From NCBI GenBank assembly GCA_900470445.1, contig UCAU01000024.1, positions 1-44,917 of the forward strand: a stretch of 44,917 nucleotides of DNA. The letters are read 5' to 3'. This document shows, one piece after another, positions 24,502 through 33,159 of the stretch. A model generated the notes under the pieces. That model saw nothing but the letters and a program-made list of their open reading frames with translations. It made no database searches and was not told where the DNA came from. The position numbers and the translations under genes were made by a program. Origin of the DNA: Hyphomicrobiales bacterium (lineage in GTDB: Bacteria; Pseudomonadota; Alphaproteobacteria; Rhizobiales; Devosiaceae). Every line of letters begins with the position of its first letter. Within the stretch, counting starts at the first letter, position 1.

Positions 24502-25835
24502 TACGCTACCAAGAGAAGCACCATTGCCTCTTCCTCTTCCAGTTGTTGCCGTTGATAAGTGGCAATCGCCCTGAGCAGATCGTTGACCAGCGCTGTGGTG
24601 ATGTGGTCCGGCGCGCGGCGGGCGACAGCAACAATACTGTCTGGAATGGATGCCGGTACAGGCACCCCCACCGCTTCAAACGCCACTTTGGCGACACCGT
24701 TGGCCCTGTCGTACGCGTCACCCAGCAACTCGGTAGTTTCGGCTTCACGGCGAAGAGCTTCTTTCAGCTGCTCGCGCTGTTCATCTCGGAACCGCTTAGT
24801 GACGCGCCCACCCCAAAAGCCGCCCCTATTGGGGATGGCAGGCGCCTCTGGAGCAATAGTCGCGCCAAAAAATGCATTGTCGTTGGCGAACAATTCGCCC
24901 GTGATGGTCTGTGTTGCGCCATCTGCGGTGATTGTGGCCGCGAAGAACGTATCCGGGTCCGTGAAAAGCAACCCAGCGATGGCGTTCGACGCCGTGACCG
25001 CCGCGGCATAGAACGTGTCGGAATCAGCAACGAGCGTGGCCGAGACCGCGTAACTGGCCGAAACCATGGCGCCATAGAATGCGTCCGCATCGCTGACCAA
25101 TGCGCCAGTGATGATGACTGTGCCGGGAGCTACCGTCGCTCCATAAAAAGCTTGGCTATCGGTGAACAGCGCGCCAGTGATGGCCTGCGACCCCGAGCCC
25201 GCGGCCTCAATTGAGATTGTGAGCAACGCCTGGGTAGCACTGGTCAGCGTACCTGCCGTATTTCCAATGGCGCCGGCCGTGGCCTTTTCGCCAGTGACGA
25301 TGACAAGGCCGCCGCCGCCATTGGAAGTAATGCCGTTATCGAAACGCTCAGCAAGGTTCGAGAGGTTCGCATTTGTCTGGCCGGAGAACCGTGCGCCCGT
25401 CGCGTCCAGGCCATCCGCCAGGACCTGAAGGACCATGCGATCCGCGCCGGGTGTAGTCAGGTCAGGCCATGAGACCGCCGTCGAAGCAGCATTGACGACC
25501 GCCGCGGCGAACGACGCATCAACGGTACAGGTGCCTCCATTTGGGTTCCGAAACCCGATGATGACCGCGTAGGTATGGTCGCCAGAGTCGGGAACCGTAG
25601 GCGCGGCATCGCCGCTCTGCGCATTCCGAAGAAAGACAGAAACCTTGTTGTCGCCGGTCGGGATGGCAGCGGCATAGAACGTATAGCCAGTAACACTGAC
25701 CTGGGCTTCAGCCCGTTTGGTATTCGTAACCAGAGCATGGCAATCGTCAGCAGCCCATCCCGCTGGCAATCCCGGCGTTACCGCTCCTGTGCCGCCTGAT
25801 GGCGCTCCAACCGCGACAAATGTCGGCAGGGTCAT
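24501..25835 (-). CDS. Virion protein with five tandem F[Y/F]-repeats
   Basis: 444 residues from ATG 25835; a longer frame to 25874 would run past the neighbour stop. Residues 1-215 are a beta-rich domain (GYTFYAAAIPTGDNKVSVF, then DHTYAVIIGFRNPNGG). Residues about 218-330 hold five imperfect repeats of 22-25 residues of the form ITGALF-DsdaFYgAtV. The last 100 residues are a helical tail (RFRDEQREQLKEALRREAE). Similar FYaATV repeats occur in many phage virion proteins. A tail or head appendage role is likely. Confidence 0.7.
   Translation of the reverse strand: MTLPTFVAVGAPSGGTGAVTPGLPAGWAADDCHALVTNTKRAEAQVSVTGYTFYAAAIPTGDNKVSVFLRNAQSGDAAPTVPDSGDHTYAVIIGFRNPNGGTCTVDASFAAAVVNAASTAVSWPDLTTPGADRMVLQVLADGLDATGARFSGQTNANLSNLAERFDNGITSNGGGGLVIVTGEKATAGAIGNTAGTLTSATQALLTISIEAAGSGSQAITGALFTDSQAFYGATVAPGTVIITGALVSDADAFYGAMVSASYAVSATLVADSDTFYAAAVTASNAIAGLLFTDPDTFFAATITADGATQTITGELFANDNAFFGATIAPEAPAIPNRGGFWGGRVTKRFRDEQREQLKEALRREAETTELLGDAYDRANGVAKVAFEAVGVPVPASIPDSIVAVARRAPDHITTALVNDLLRAIATYQRQQLEEEEAMVLLLVA
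24846..25184 (-). repeat. Five degenerate 66-75 bp coding repeats
   Basis: The repeats encode ITGALFTDSQAFYGATV, ITGALVSDADAFYGAMV, VSATLVADSDTFYAAAV, IAGLLFTDPDTFFAATI and ITGELFANDNAFFGATI. The aromatic pairs are spaced 23, 22, 22 and 25 residues apart. Divergence at the DNA level suggests old duplication rather than recent slippage. Confidence 0.8.
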
Positions 25836-25843
25836 GGCGGCGC

Positions 25844-26257
25844 CTAGAGCGCTAGAATGCCAGAAGCATTCCACGTGATTGCGATGTTACCGCCGTTTGG
25901 GGTAACCGGAAGCCCCGTCTGGCCCGTGTCGATATACGCCACCAGCCGCCAGGTCGTGTTGGCACCGGCATTTTTGCGATAGATTACCAGCGCCTCAACC
26001 GAATTCCCACTGACCGCCGTGTACGTCACGTCACCGCCGTCCACAACGCCATTGGTCAGCGTTGGTGAGGTGATTTCCTGATCTGTGCCAACAACACCGG
26101 AGAGCGAGGAATAGAACTCGTGGGCGGCGCTATAGGTGTAGGTTCCAGTGTCCACCAAGGCCACAAAGAGGCCTGTCGCGCCCGACCCGGTGATAGCCGA
26201 ATTAGCAGCCCCACCCAGCAGCGCTTCCTTGTATTTTGGGTAAATCGCGTTGGCCAT
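25844..26257 (-). CDS. Small phage structural protein
   Basis: 137 residues, ANAIYPKYKEALLGGAANSA, then GLFVALVDTGTYTYSAAHEF. Many Thr, Gly and Val residues and a C-terminus NGGNIAITWNASGILAL suggest a beta-sandwich. This opening is common in phage virion proteins next to portal genes. It directly follows the portal gene with no gap. Confidence 0.68.
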   Translation of the reverse strand: MANAIYPKYKEALLGGAANSAITGSGATGLFVALVDTGTYTYSAAHEFYSSLSGVVGTDQEITSPTLTNGVVDGGDVTYTAVSGNSVEALVIYRKNAGANTTWRLVAYIDTGQTGLPVTPNGGNIAITWNASGILAL

Positions 26258-28705
26258 TTAGTTCTCCGTCGCGCTGTAAACGCGCCCGTCAGGGGTGGTG
26301 ATGCTACGGCTCTTGGGCTTGCTCAGTTGCTCAACCAAGGCGGATAGGGCCTGCGACTGCGACGCCAGGGCCTCGGTGATGGATGAGGTCTGGCGTTCGG
26401 AACGATCGACAACATCGGTTTCATCCTCGCTGGCCTCAACACCCTTCGCCACGAGGTCCGCCTTCTTGATCAGCAGGTCATACTGCTTGAGCTGCAGGTT
26501 GATCTCACCGATGCGAACATCGTTCTCAGCCTTGAGCCGGTCAGCCTCGCCCTTCACCTGCAATTCTTGCAGCTTGAGTGCGTATTCCTCACGCTTGGCA
26601 TTGGCCTCGACAACGGCCTCCTGCAGCTTCTGCTGGCTCTCGGCCTGCTGCATGGCCATGTCTGCCCGCTGCTGCTGGGCCGCGGCCTCCATGTCCATTT
26701 TGCGGGCCTGCATATCGGCCTCGGTCTTCTTGGCCTCCTGCTCGGCCTTGATCTGCTCAGGGCTTGGCTGTTGCGGCTGAGCCGCCTTCTCCTTGGCCGC
26801 GATAATCTCACGCTCAAGGGCGTCCTCGGTGGACTTACCCAGCGTGAATAGACGGGCCGTGGCGGCGAATATCTCGATTGCACCTTCCTGGCTGATGACG
26901 CCCATCTGGACGGCAGGAACAACGCCTTGGAAGTAGGCCGCGGCACCCTGCAGGAACTCGGCCTGATCCTGCTTCTTCTGTGTCAGATCGGCGCGCACCG
27001 TGGAATCGCTCTCCACGTCGATACGATAGAACTGGGCCACATCATCATTGAGCAAATCGTTGAGCGCCTGCAGGTGCGCCAGCTTCTTCTGCCGCGCTTG
27101 TTCGGCCTGCTGATGCTGTTGCACCGCCTGCTCGTACATCTGCTGCATTTGCTGCTGCTGTTCGGGCGCCGCGTTCGGGTCCATCGGTGGTTGTGGTGGC
27201 GCAGGAAGCGGGGCCAAGTCCTGCTGCGTCGGAATGAGCTGAATGCCCGTCATCTTCTGCAGGGTTTCAGCCGAGAACTTGGCCGGAATGATTTCCGCCA
27301 TCATCACGAACAGGTCGCGGGCAGCGCGCTCCATCATGCGCTGCATTTTCTGGATGCGTAGCGAGCCCCATTGGCTCTTGATGTTCTGGGCCGTCGCCGT
27401 CTCGCTCGACTTGCTGGCACCGCGCACAATGTCGCTGATGCCGGTAATCTCGTAGATCGCCTGCTTGGTCTGCTCGCGCTGAACATACAGTTCACGCAGC
27501 GCCTGGATGAATTTCTCGATGGGCCAGAAGGCTACTGCGCCCTCAAGCCCGCCGTTCTGCGCCCATAGCTCGGGGTTGGCGATTGGCACAAAGTCCGTAT
27601 CGTCCGCATCCAGCATGTTGGCGAGTTCGGTGGCATCGCCCGAGTACCAGCCGCGAACCCGCATCTGCTTGGTGATGGCGCTGATGCGGCGGGTCGTGGT
27701 GTCCAGCTCATCGGCCAACTTGCGATAGATCGAAAACGGATTGACCGGCATAAGCCGACCGACCAGTTCAATCGGCTGCATCGGTGTGCAGCACGGAAAG
27801 AACGCCTTGAGCCCAAGCGGGTCTTTGACGATCTTGAGGATCTTGCCGGTGTCGTTCTCGATGAACTTCACCTTGCCGGACTTGCGGCACCAGACTTCCC
27901 AGATCACGACATCGTTGTCAGTGTCGCCGGCCGCCAGCTTGTCCTCTGGCAGGGTTTGCGCATCGGCTAGAGCGCGATCAGCGAACTGCTCGATATCCTC
28001 CATGGGCATGGCATGGCGATATGCTTCCCATGGCCGATCTTCCCAGCGCTTGGCTGGACCATGGCGATAGTCGCGCCAGCTTACGGCTTCGAAGCAGATG
28101 CGTTCGTTTTTGACAGATGCTGCAGCAGTGGGTTCCCCGCCATCACCCGGTCGCTGATCACCTTCTTCTGCTCGGGCGTCATCATCTTCAACGCCCTCTC
28201 CGTCGCCTGGGATTTCCTCATCGAATTCGCGAGCCAATTCATGTAGGTCGTCATTGTCCTGCTCGCCCTCAACATCAGCCTTGAACCGCAGGCGCACAAT
28301 ACCACGACCAGCGAGGAACGCATCCTGCGCCCCACCTTCCATTTCGATCTGGAGCCGACTGTCGTCTACCTGAATTCGAATGGCGCGCTCTAGAAGCTCG
28401 GAGCCGTCCTTGGCTATCGGGTCATCATCAGCAAAGCGGCGGCGAATGTCCGGCTGTGGAGGGCTGTTGATGATCGCCGGAACGATGGTTTCAACGTTGG
28501 AATAGAGGATGTTGAAGTCTAGCCCACGCGAGCCGCCCGTCTGCTTTTCGCCGGTATAGGCCATGACAGCCTTGTCGGCGTCATCCATCCAGTCCTTTTC
28601 ATGGACGGCAGCGGCCTCGATGCGCTCAATCCAGCGCTTGCCTTCCTTGCGCAATGCAGCACCGTCCGGAGCCTTGCGGCCCTCGGTCTGTAGGTATTCA
28701 GCCAT
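26258..28705 (-). CDS. Portal protein (P22-like)
   Basis: 815 residues, large like P22 gp1 (about 725). The N-terminal body includes LDFNILYSNVETIVPAIINS and the clip/stem region around MRVRGWYSGDATELANMLDA. A typical portal block is SSETATAQNIKSQWGSLRIQ, then MQRMMERAARDLFVMMAEII. The C-terminal 200 residues are a Gln/Ala-rich coiled coil (MAMQQAESQQKLQEAVVEAN), comparable to the P22 barrel. The dodecamer forms the packaging vertex. It follows the terminase gene by 7 bases. Confidence 0.88.
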   Translation of the reverse strand: MAEYLQTEGRKAPDGAALRKEGKRWIERIEAAAVHEKDWMDDADKAVMAYTGEKQTGGSRGLDFNILYSNVETIVPAIINSPPQPDIRRRFADDDPIAKDGSELLERAIRIQVDDSRLQIEMEGGAQDAFLAGRGIVRLRFKADVEGEQDNDDLHELAREFDEEIPGDGEGVEDDDARAEEGDQRPGDGGEPTAAASVKNERICFEAVSWRDYRHGPAKRWEDRPWEAYRHAMPMEDIEQFADRALADAQTLPEDKLAAGDTDNDVVIWEVWCRKSGKVKFIENDTGKILKIVKDPLGLKAFFPCCTPMQPIELVGRLMPVNPFSIYRKLADELDTTTRRISAITKQMRVRGWYSGDATELANMLDADDTDFVPIANPELWAQNGGLEGAVAFWPIEKFIQALRELYVQREQTKQAIYEITGISDIVRGASKSSETATAQNIKSQWGSLRIQKMQRMMERAARDLFVMMAEIIPAKFSAETLQKMTGIQLIPTQQDLAPLPAPPQPPMDPNAAPEQQQQMQQMYEQAVQQHQQAEQARQKKLAHLQALNDLLNDDVAQFYRIDVESDSTVRADLTQKKQDQAEFLQGAAAYFQGVVPAVQMGVISQEGAIEIFAATARLFTLGKSTEDALEREIIAAKEKAAQPQQPSPEQIKAEQEAKKTEADMQARKMDMEAAAQQQRADMAMQQAESQQKLQEAVVEANAKREEYALKLQELQVKGEADRLKAENDVRIGEINLQLKQYDLLIKKADLVAKGVEASEDETDVVDRSERQTSSITEALASQSQALSALVEQLSKPKSRSITTPDGRVYSATEN

Positions 28706-28712
28706 GTGGTGT

Positions 28713-30095
28713 TTACCTTGTCCTGCGTCTGCGGATCATGGCGTCAACCGCCTGCTTCACGCTCATATTGCCCACGATGCTGCCATCAGGCTTGGCCTCG
28801 TAGATCAACTCGGTCTGCTTGGGCTTGGGAGGCGCTGCCTTGATAGCCTCACGCCATGCCAGACCCAGATAGCGCCAGGATGAGCCGATATGCTCAGCCC
28901 AATCCTTCACCGGGTTTTCACGGAACGTCTTAAGCTCGTCGTCCCATTCACGGCGGTAGTTCTTCAAACCCTCAATGCCCAGCTCGCACCGCTCAGCATC
29001 GAAGTCGGCAACCTTGATCGCCTCTCGGCCGGCGTGAATGCCATCGGCCACCGCAATGCGCTTGACCAGCTTCGGCTTGCGCTTTGCCTGCTTGAGCAAA
29101 TCCCATCGGGTGTGCTTGGCACCCCAGATGAAGTCCATCACATCATCCGGCACATAGTCGTCGCCGTGGTAGCCCTTATCGTCCAGCCATTTGATCCAGT
29201 CGAGCAGGTCGTCGCTCTCGGGCCGGTAGAAGTCTACAATCTTGAGCCGCCCACCAATGACCTGGAAGCACCAGATCGGATTGTTGACCGCCTTGCCCAG
29301 ATCCCATGCCGTATGGACTGGCTGGCTATAGTCGACCGGCACCAGACCAATGCGGTTTTCCCGCTCGGCCTTGGCCATCTCAGCGCCCCAATAGGCACCA
29401 ATCATCGCGCCAGAGAACGAGCAATAGTATTCCTGCTCAAACATCGCACGGCCCAGATCGGCGCCGTAGAGGTCTTGGTACTCCGCAAGGCTTTCGGTCA
29501 ATTGCTCGGCTGTCAGCGCGCCTGTGTCCAATACGCTGGACAGTTCAGCGAACCAGTGTTCATTGCCCTTGGCTCGGTCGTACATCGTCTTGGCGTGGTT
29601 GTTGCCGCGGGGCGTGGTAATGAACGCTGCGGTGCCGCCAGATTCCTCAATCATCGGCTTGTGGTAAGCCCACGCCGCCGGGTTGCAGAGCGCCCACTCC
29701 GAATAGGCTATCCCGACCGGACCAGAGCCCACCGTGGCGTCATATCGATCAGAGCCGAGAAGCTGCCACGTGCTGCCCCATACCGTCTCGATGAACATGT
29801 CATTGTCATTGATGCGCTTCCTGATCTCCGGCGGAAACGCCTCGTCTATCCGTCGCTTGCCAGTGTGGCCGTTGATGCCATTCCAGATCGCCTTGCGGGC
29901 CTGGGCATATTCAGGAAAGCAGTGCCAGTACGTCCCTACCCTGCGCTGCGACAGCTCACGAAAGCCGTTGAGGACGATTTCATCCTTGCCCCAGCGGCGA
30001 TGGGCAATCTCGATCAGCCGCTTCTTCTTCTGGTTGACCAAGGCTTCATGAAAGCCGCGCTGATACCAGCGGACACGAAACTCGTACTCGGTCAC
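28713..30095 (-). CDS. Terminase large subunit
   Basis: 460 residues. The Walker A is a deviant form, AHRRWGKDE (residues 31-39), as in many phage packaging motors. Walker B is GIAYSEWAL (128-136) with the catalytic Glu133, and FITTPRGNNHAKTMY gives the coupling motif. The nuclease domain follows, with WDLGKAVNNPIWCFQ holding the first acidic residue and LKIVDFYRPESDD downstream. It pumps DNA into the prohead and cuts it. Its ATG overlaps the small-subunit stop (ATGA). Confidence 0.9.
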   Translation of the reverse strand: MTEYEFRVRWYQRGFHEALVNQKKKRLIEIAHRRWGKDEIVLNGFRELSQRRVGTYWHCFPEYAQARKAIWNGINGHTGKRRIDEAFPPEIRKRINDNDMFIETVWGSTWQLLGSDRYDATVGSGPVGIAYSEWALCNPAAWAYHKPMIEESGGTAAFITTPRGNNHAKTMYDRAKGNEHWFAELSSVLDTGALTAEQLTESLAEYQDLYGADLGRAMFEQEYYCSFSGAMIGAYWGAEMAKAERENRIGLVPVDYSQPVHTAWDLGKAVNNPIWCFQVIGGRLKIVDFYRPESDDLLDWIKWLDDKGYHGDDYVPDDVMDFIWGAKHTRWDLLKQAKRKPKLVKRIAVADGIHAGREAIKVADFDAERCELGIEGLKNYRREWDDELKTFRENPVKDWAEHIGSSWRYLGLAWREAIKAAPPKPKQTELIYEAKPDGSIVGNMSVKQAVDAMIRRRRTR

Positions 30096-30370
30096 TTGGT
30101 CTCATAGACCGTCTTGAACACGATCCCGATATCACCACCGTCTTTGCCGGTATGCTCAACGCTGGCGAGCTTGGCATGGACGTAGGGCGCTGCCGCCTTA
30201 GCAGCATCCATCCGCTCTTCACGCGGCACATTGTCATCGCGCAGCACGTTCAACATGAACTCAAGTGGCATGATGCCGCCCTCGGCAGCAGCCTTGCGCG
30301 CCGTTTCGTTCATTTTGGTTGCTTTCCCTGGCTTGCGGCCGGCACCAGGTCTCTGGCCTCCACTAGCCAT
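30092..30370 (-). CDS. Terminase small subunit-like protein
   Basis: 92 residues. The start ASGGQRPGAGRKPGKATKMN is the basic DNA-contacting tail typical of one class of small terminases, followed by a helical middle (GGIMPLEFMLNVLRDDNVPR, then DAAKAAAPYVHAKLASVE). It overlaps the large subunit by four bases. Its role would be recognition of the packaging site, often located in or near this gene. No good Shine-Dalgarno precedes the ATG. Confidence 0.8.
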   Translation of the reverse strand: MASGGQRPGAGRKPGKATKMNETARKAAAEGGIMPLEFMLNVLRDDNVPREERMDAAKAAAPYVHAKLASVEHTGKDGGDIGIVFKTVYETK

Positions 30371-30418
30371 TTTGATTGTTTGATTTCATTTCAAACATTC
30401 CTGTCGGCTTGGTGTTCT

Positions 30419-30449
30419 CCCTCCCCTGTTATGGGAAGGCTGGGGAGGG
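30419..30449. repeat. 8-bp perfect inverted repeat before the terminase genes
   Basis: CCCTCCCC (30419-30426) and GGGGAGGG (30442-30449) are separated by 15 bases. No T-run follows on either strand, so it is not a normal terminator. It lies 50 bp upstream of the small terminase and could belong to a packaging site or a late-leader structure. Confidence 0.5.
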
Positions 30450-30804
30450 TGACGCAAAACCATTCCTTTCCCCCCCACTGAGGGATGAACTGGCTTTGCG
30501 CGAAACGGTTACAGATCGCTACTGAACAGTGGGTTTATTCTAAGAGACAGTGATTTTGGGTGTATCCTGAGAGGCAATCACCTGCCCCGCAGCCGACGAT
30601 GGCTTTTCCAGTGTCGTCGTAATGGGGTCGAGCGGGCGTTCTCTTGCTACGGGGCTTGATGATGTGTGTCGCCGCGCTCGATGGGGACGCCGCCTGCCAT
30701 TTCTGGCAACGTACTCTGTACTGGCGAGCGTGAGGATTGAGGCCGCCGCATGAACCGGTCTGCGGTGGATAGGACTGTTTCGGTTGTCCCGACCTCAAAG
30801 TGAA

Positions 30805-30865
30805 TTGACCCGGACTTTAAAGATTACCGCGACCGGCTCATGCCAATCCCTCGGAACCGGGTCAA
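30805..30865. repeat. 9-bp perfect inverted repeat in the gap
   Basis: TTGACCCGG (30805-30813) and CCGGGTCAA (30857-30865) are separated by 43 bases. The interval contains no ORF with support. A second repeat, TGGGTTT/AAACCCA, follows at 30910-30943. A structured RNA or a regulator binding pair are both possible. Confidence 0.45.
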
Positions 30866-31216
30866 ACTAGATATGGGTATCGAGACGGGCCGGGTTGGTT
30901 ACCAGCTATTGGGTTTCCCTGGGACGTGTGAGAACCAAACCCACAATTCACCGGCGCTCTAATCCGGTCATACGTGACCCGAGGGTCCGCTTGCTCCCAC
31001 CAGACTGCGTGTCCATCCACGCCGCCGTCTCGATCTTTGCCCTTTCGGGTCTTGAGGCTGAACGCGGGAAGCGTCAGCGAACTGGCAGGGGCCGGACTTG
31101 CACCAGATCATTGTTCGTTGCCGTGCACGGCAGAGCGTCATCATCACCAGCATATCCGGCTTGCGGCCGAATGGTCCGATCACCCTTAACGTATGCCCAT
31201 CGGGCAAATCTGAATC

Positions 31217-31240
31217 AAAAGAGCCCGCCGTGGCGAGCCC
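31217..31240 (-). terminator. Intrinsic terminator ending the early operon
   Basis: On the minus strand an 8-bp stem (GGGCTCGC with GCGGGCTC, two G-U pairs) with loop CACG is followed by TTTT. It lies 55 bases beyond the stop of the last early gene. Late genes begin 850 bp further on, so they need another promoter or antitermination. Confidence 0.75.
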
Positions 31241-31295
31241 TGTTTCCGACGCAAAGCGTCAGCTTATTCGTTTGTGCCTGCTTCGTGCCCCACTG

Positions 31296-31808
31296 TCAAG
31301 CGGCGCGTTTCGTCACCAACTTGAAATGCACAGCAAGGTCATCAAGGGCCGAGAACAGATCATCCTTGGCCCCTGCCCTGGCTCGCGCCCCCATGCCACG
31401 ATGGGTCAATGGCTGGTCGTGGACGATGACGCGCTCGATCAGGCTGGACCGCAACATGCCCAGGCACCGCACAGCTTCCTTGTATGCCTCGAGCGCATCA
31501 ACGTGGTGGCCCTGCAAGATATCCTCTCGCGGCCCGGAGGTATCGACCTTGACCGCGGTGTAATCCACGGCCTTGGCCCCGCCGATCTGCGCCCGATCAT
31601 AGGCATTGCGATACCGGGCCGCTGCCATGATCTGCATTTCACTGGCGCCCTTCAGCCGCGCGAGGCCGCCAATGTACTCGATCATATTCATGGCCACGCC
31701 AACCTTACCTACCAGCGGGCCGGATTTAAGCTGCCGTTGGTGGAAGTATTCGGCGTCGGACATGGACGGGTCCTGCACCAGTCGGTGTTCGATAATCCTG
31801 CTGCCCAT
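31296..31808 (-). CDS. Last early-operon gene, candidate late regulator
   Basis: 170 residues. The core ASEMQIMAAARYRNAYDRAQ followed by a second helical block (VRCLGMLRSSLIERVIVHDQ) resembles the DUF6456-type proteins of alphaproteobacteria and their phages, though I hold that match only tentatively. The second block could be a helix-turn-helix. It is the last gene before a terminator and the gap leading to the terminase genes, which is the place of antiterminator Q in lambdoid phages. A late-regulator role is therefore an inference from position. Confidence 0.6.
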   Translation of the reverse strand: MGSRIIEHRLVQDPSMSDAEYFHQRQLKSGPLVGKVGVAMNMIEYIGGLARLKGASEMQIMAAARYRNAYDRAQIGGAKAVDYTAVKVDTSGPREDILQGHHVDALEAYKEAVRCLGMLRSSLIERVIVHDQPLTHRGMGARARAGAKDDLFSALDDLAVHFKLVTKRAA

Positions 31809-31829
31809 GTGTCTTGCCCCTGTATATGG

Positions 31830-32255
31830 TTAGATGAGGTGTTCGAGAGCCTTTTGAAGCTGCCGTTCGAGGTAGCCGCGCTGCTCGGCTTCGGATCGCT
31901 CGAAGTTCCGGTCCCGCTGCATGCGGACCTTTGTCGTGAGCGAAAGCGAGTTCATGACCGCGATATCGGGGTCGAGCTGGTTGACGTGCATTTCCAGCCG
32001 GCGGCGGCGCTTTTCTTCCATGCTGCGGCCAAGGAAGTCGGCAAGCTCTTTGCGGGGCCATTCGGTGGGGTCGTAGTTTTCGGAGTGGAGCGTCTGGGCC
32101 GTTTCGTTAATTCCGTAGCCACTAAGCGATCCGCCGAACAAGCCGGCGCCACCCAGGGACAGACCTTCCATCCCGCTGGCGATAGCTGATTTCGCCATTT
32201 GCGGGCCAGCGACAGCCGAGCCAGCGAGCAAACTCAAAACACCGCGTCGTTTCAT
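31830..32255 (-). CDS. Hypothetical protein with a signal-like N-terminus
   Basis: 141 residues. MKRRGVLSLLAGSAVAGPQM looks like a short signal peptide with a twin arginine, though the full Tat pattern is not met. A Gly/Leu-rich stretch (GLSLGGAGLFGGSLSGYG) follows. The rest is highly charged and helical (GRSMEEKRRRRLEMHVNQLD). Its ATG overlaps the stop of a 21-codon micro-ORF. An envelope protein inside a replication operon is unexpected. Function unknown. Confidence 0.6.
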   Translation of the reverse strand: MKRRGVLSLLAGSAVAGPQMAKSAIASGMEGLSLGGAGLFGGSLSGYGINETAQTLHSENYDPTEWPRKELADFLGRSMEEKRRRRLEMHVNQLDPDIAVMNSLSLTTKVRMQRDRNFERSEAEQRGYLERQLQKALEHLI

Positions 32256-32317
32256 TTTCCTGCCCTATCCTTCTTGGGTGGGGAGATGGGGTATTGGCGG
32301 AACGGGCGAAGGCTCAT
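32252..32317 (-). CDS. 21-codon micro-ORF, overlapped at both ends
   Basis: It encodes a basic 21-residue peptide beginning MSLRPFRQYPISPPKK. The ATG at 32317 overlaps the DUF1376 gene stop (ATGA), and its TGA at 32252 overlaps the next ATG (ATGA). Both overlaps by chance are unlikely, so it is probably translated, perhaps mainly to carry ribosomes from one gene to the next. Confidence 0.55.
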   Translation of the reverse strand: MSLRPFRQYPISPPKKDRAGK

Positions 32318-33159
32318 GCTGCATTCCTTTCGCGCAAAAGCTCGGGTGGTACCTTGCAGCCGGGCTCGCCCGGTGGCGGCCCCCACGCTCCCCACATGCC
32401 GGTTTCGTAAAAGGTTTTGAGGCGCCCTGCCCAATCGGCAGTGGCTTCCTTGGCGTCCTGGGTGAATTTGAACCCCGCATTGCGCAGGTATTCGATCTCA
32501 ACCGTCATCCAGCTTTTCTTGATGGCCAGGTGGAGGGCTTCAGCCGGGTTCCCCCCAAGACGCTGAACCTCGCGCAGCGTGTCGACCAACATTTCCGCCG
32601 TTGCCGAAACCAATGGCCGGCGCTTTTCTTCGAGGTAGCCGACGAAGCGCTGGGCGGTCATAGGGTCCACAACGGACTGGAGCACAACACATGGGTTGGC
32701 GTAACGCTTAGGCTTCGAAGGGGTAAGGGGTTCTCTACTCTCTTCTTCTCTTATCTCTTCTGGTTCGTTTGATGTTGAAGCAATTGCTTGCTCTGTATCG
32801 TTGTTTTTCAATGCGTTAGATCGCGACTTTCCGCTCTCGACACCGCCCCGACTTCCCGCCGACTTTCGTTCGGCGCGGGTTCGGTTCCGGTTCGAAACCT
32901 CTTCGGCGGCGCGTCGGTTGGAAATGAACCCGTCCTCAACGGTGATTTTCCCGGCCGCCTCAAGCTCTGCGATCAGCCGCCTTGCCTTCCGATCATTGCA
33001 CCGGAGCAGCCCCGCGATAACAAAGCCATTGTCCCGAATGGGGCGCTCTGTGATGTAAATGGCGTGGCACAGCCGCAGGTACGCCGCTTCCTGCTCAAGG
33101 GTCAGATCGTCTGTCCCATCGTTCCAATCGACGGGGTTCATTTTGTACCAGTCCGTCAT
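32314..33159 (-). CDS. DUF1376 (YdaU-like) replication protein
   Basis: 281 residues from ATG 33159, which overlaps the helicase stop by ATGA. The N-terminal DUF1376 winged-helix block is clear: MNPVDWNDGTDDLTLEQEAA, then YLRLCHAIYITERPI. The middle is a charged linker with RNRTRAERKSAGSRGGVESG. A C-terminal domain (VDPMTAQRFVGYLEEKRRPL) follows. In other phages such proteins are replication initiators or helicase-loader-like factors. Pairing with the DnaA-domain protein and DnaB supports a replication role. Confidence 0.78.
   Translation of the reverse strand: MTDWYKMNPVDWNDGTDDLTLEQEAAYLRLCHAIYITERPIRDNGFVIAGLLRCNDRKARRLIAELEAAGKITVEDGFISNRRAAEEVSNRNRTRAERKSAGSRGGVESGKSRSNALKNNDTEQAIASTSNEPEEIREEESREPLTPSKPKRYANPCVVLQSVVDPMTAQRFVGYLEEKRRPLVSATAEMLVDTLREVQRLGGNPAEALHLAIKKSWMTVEIEYLRNAGFKFTQDAKEATADWAGRLKTFYETGMWGAWGPPPGEPGCKVPPELLRERNAA

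Larger units (their letters stand above)
30371..31216. other. Gap of about 850 bp with no convincing gene
   Basis: The longest frames here (minus 30535-30798 and 30968-31207; plus from 30895) have unnatural composition, no ribosome site and no coupling to neighbours. What can be seen are several inverted repeats (30419-30449, 30805-30865, 30910-30943) and a terminator at its right border. The stretch lies between the early operon end and the terminase genes. In lambdoid phages that is the place of the late promoter, late leader and packaging site. I cannot point to a certain promoter. Confidence 0.6.

Noticed and set aside
28890..30107. 405-codon plus-strand frame
   Set aside because: Antisense to the terminase large subunit with clear ATPase and nuclease motifs.
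30535..30798. 87-codon minus-strand frame in the gap
   Set aside because: No ribosome site, no coupling and improbable composition; kept only as part of the gap entry.
30895..31563. 222-codon plus-strand frame
   Set aside because: It crosses the terminator and runs antisense to the 31296-31808 gene; Cys/Arg-rich shadow composition.
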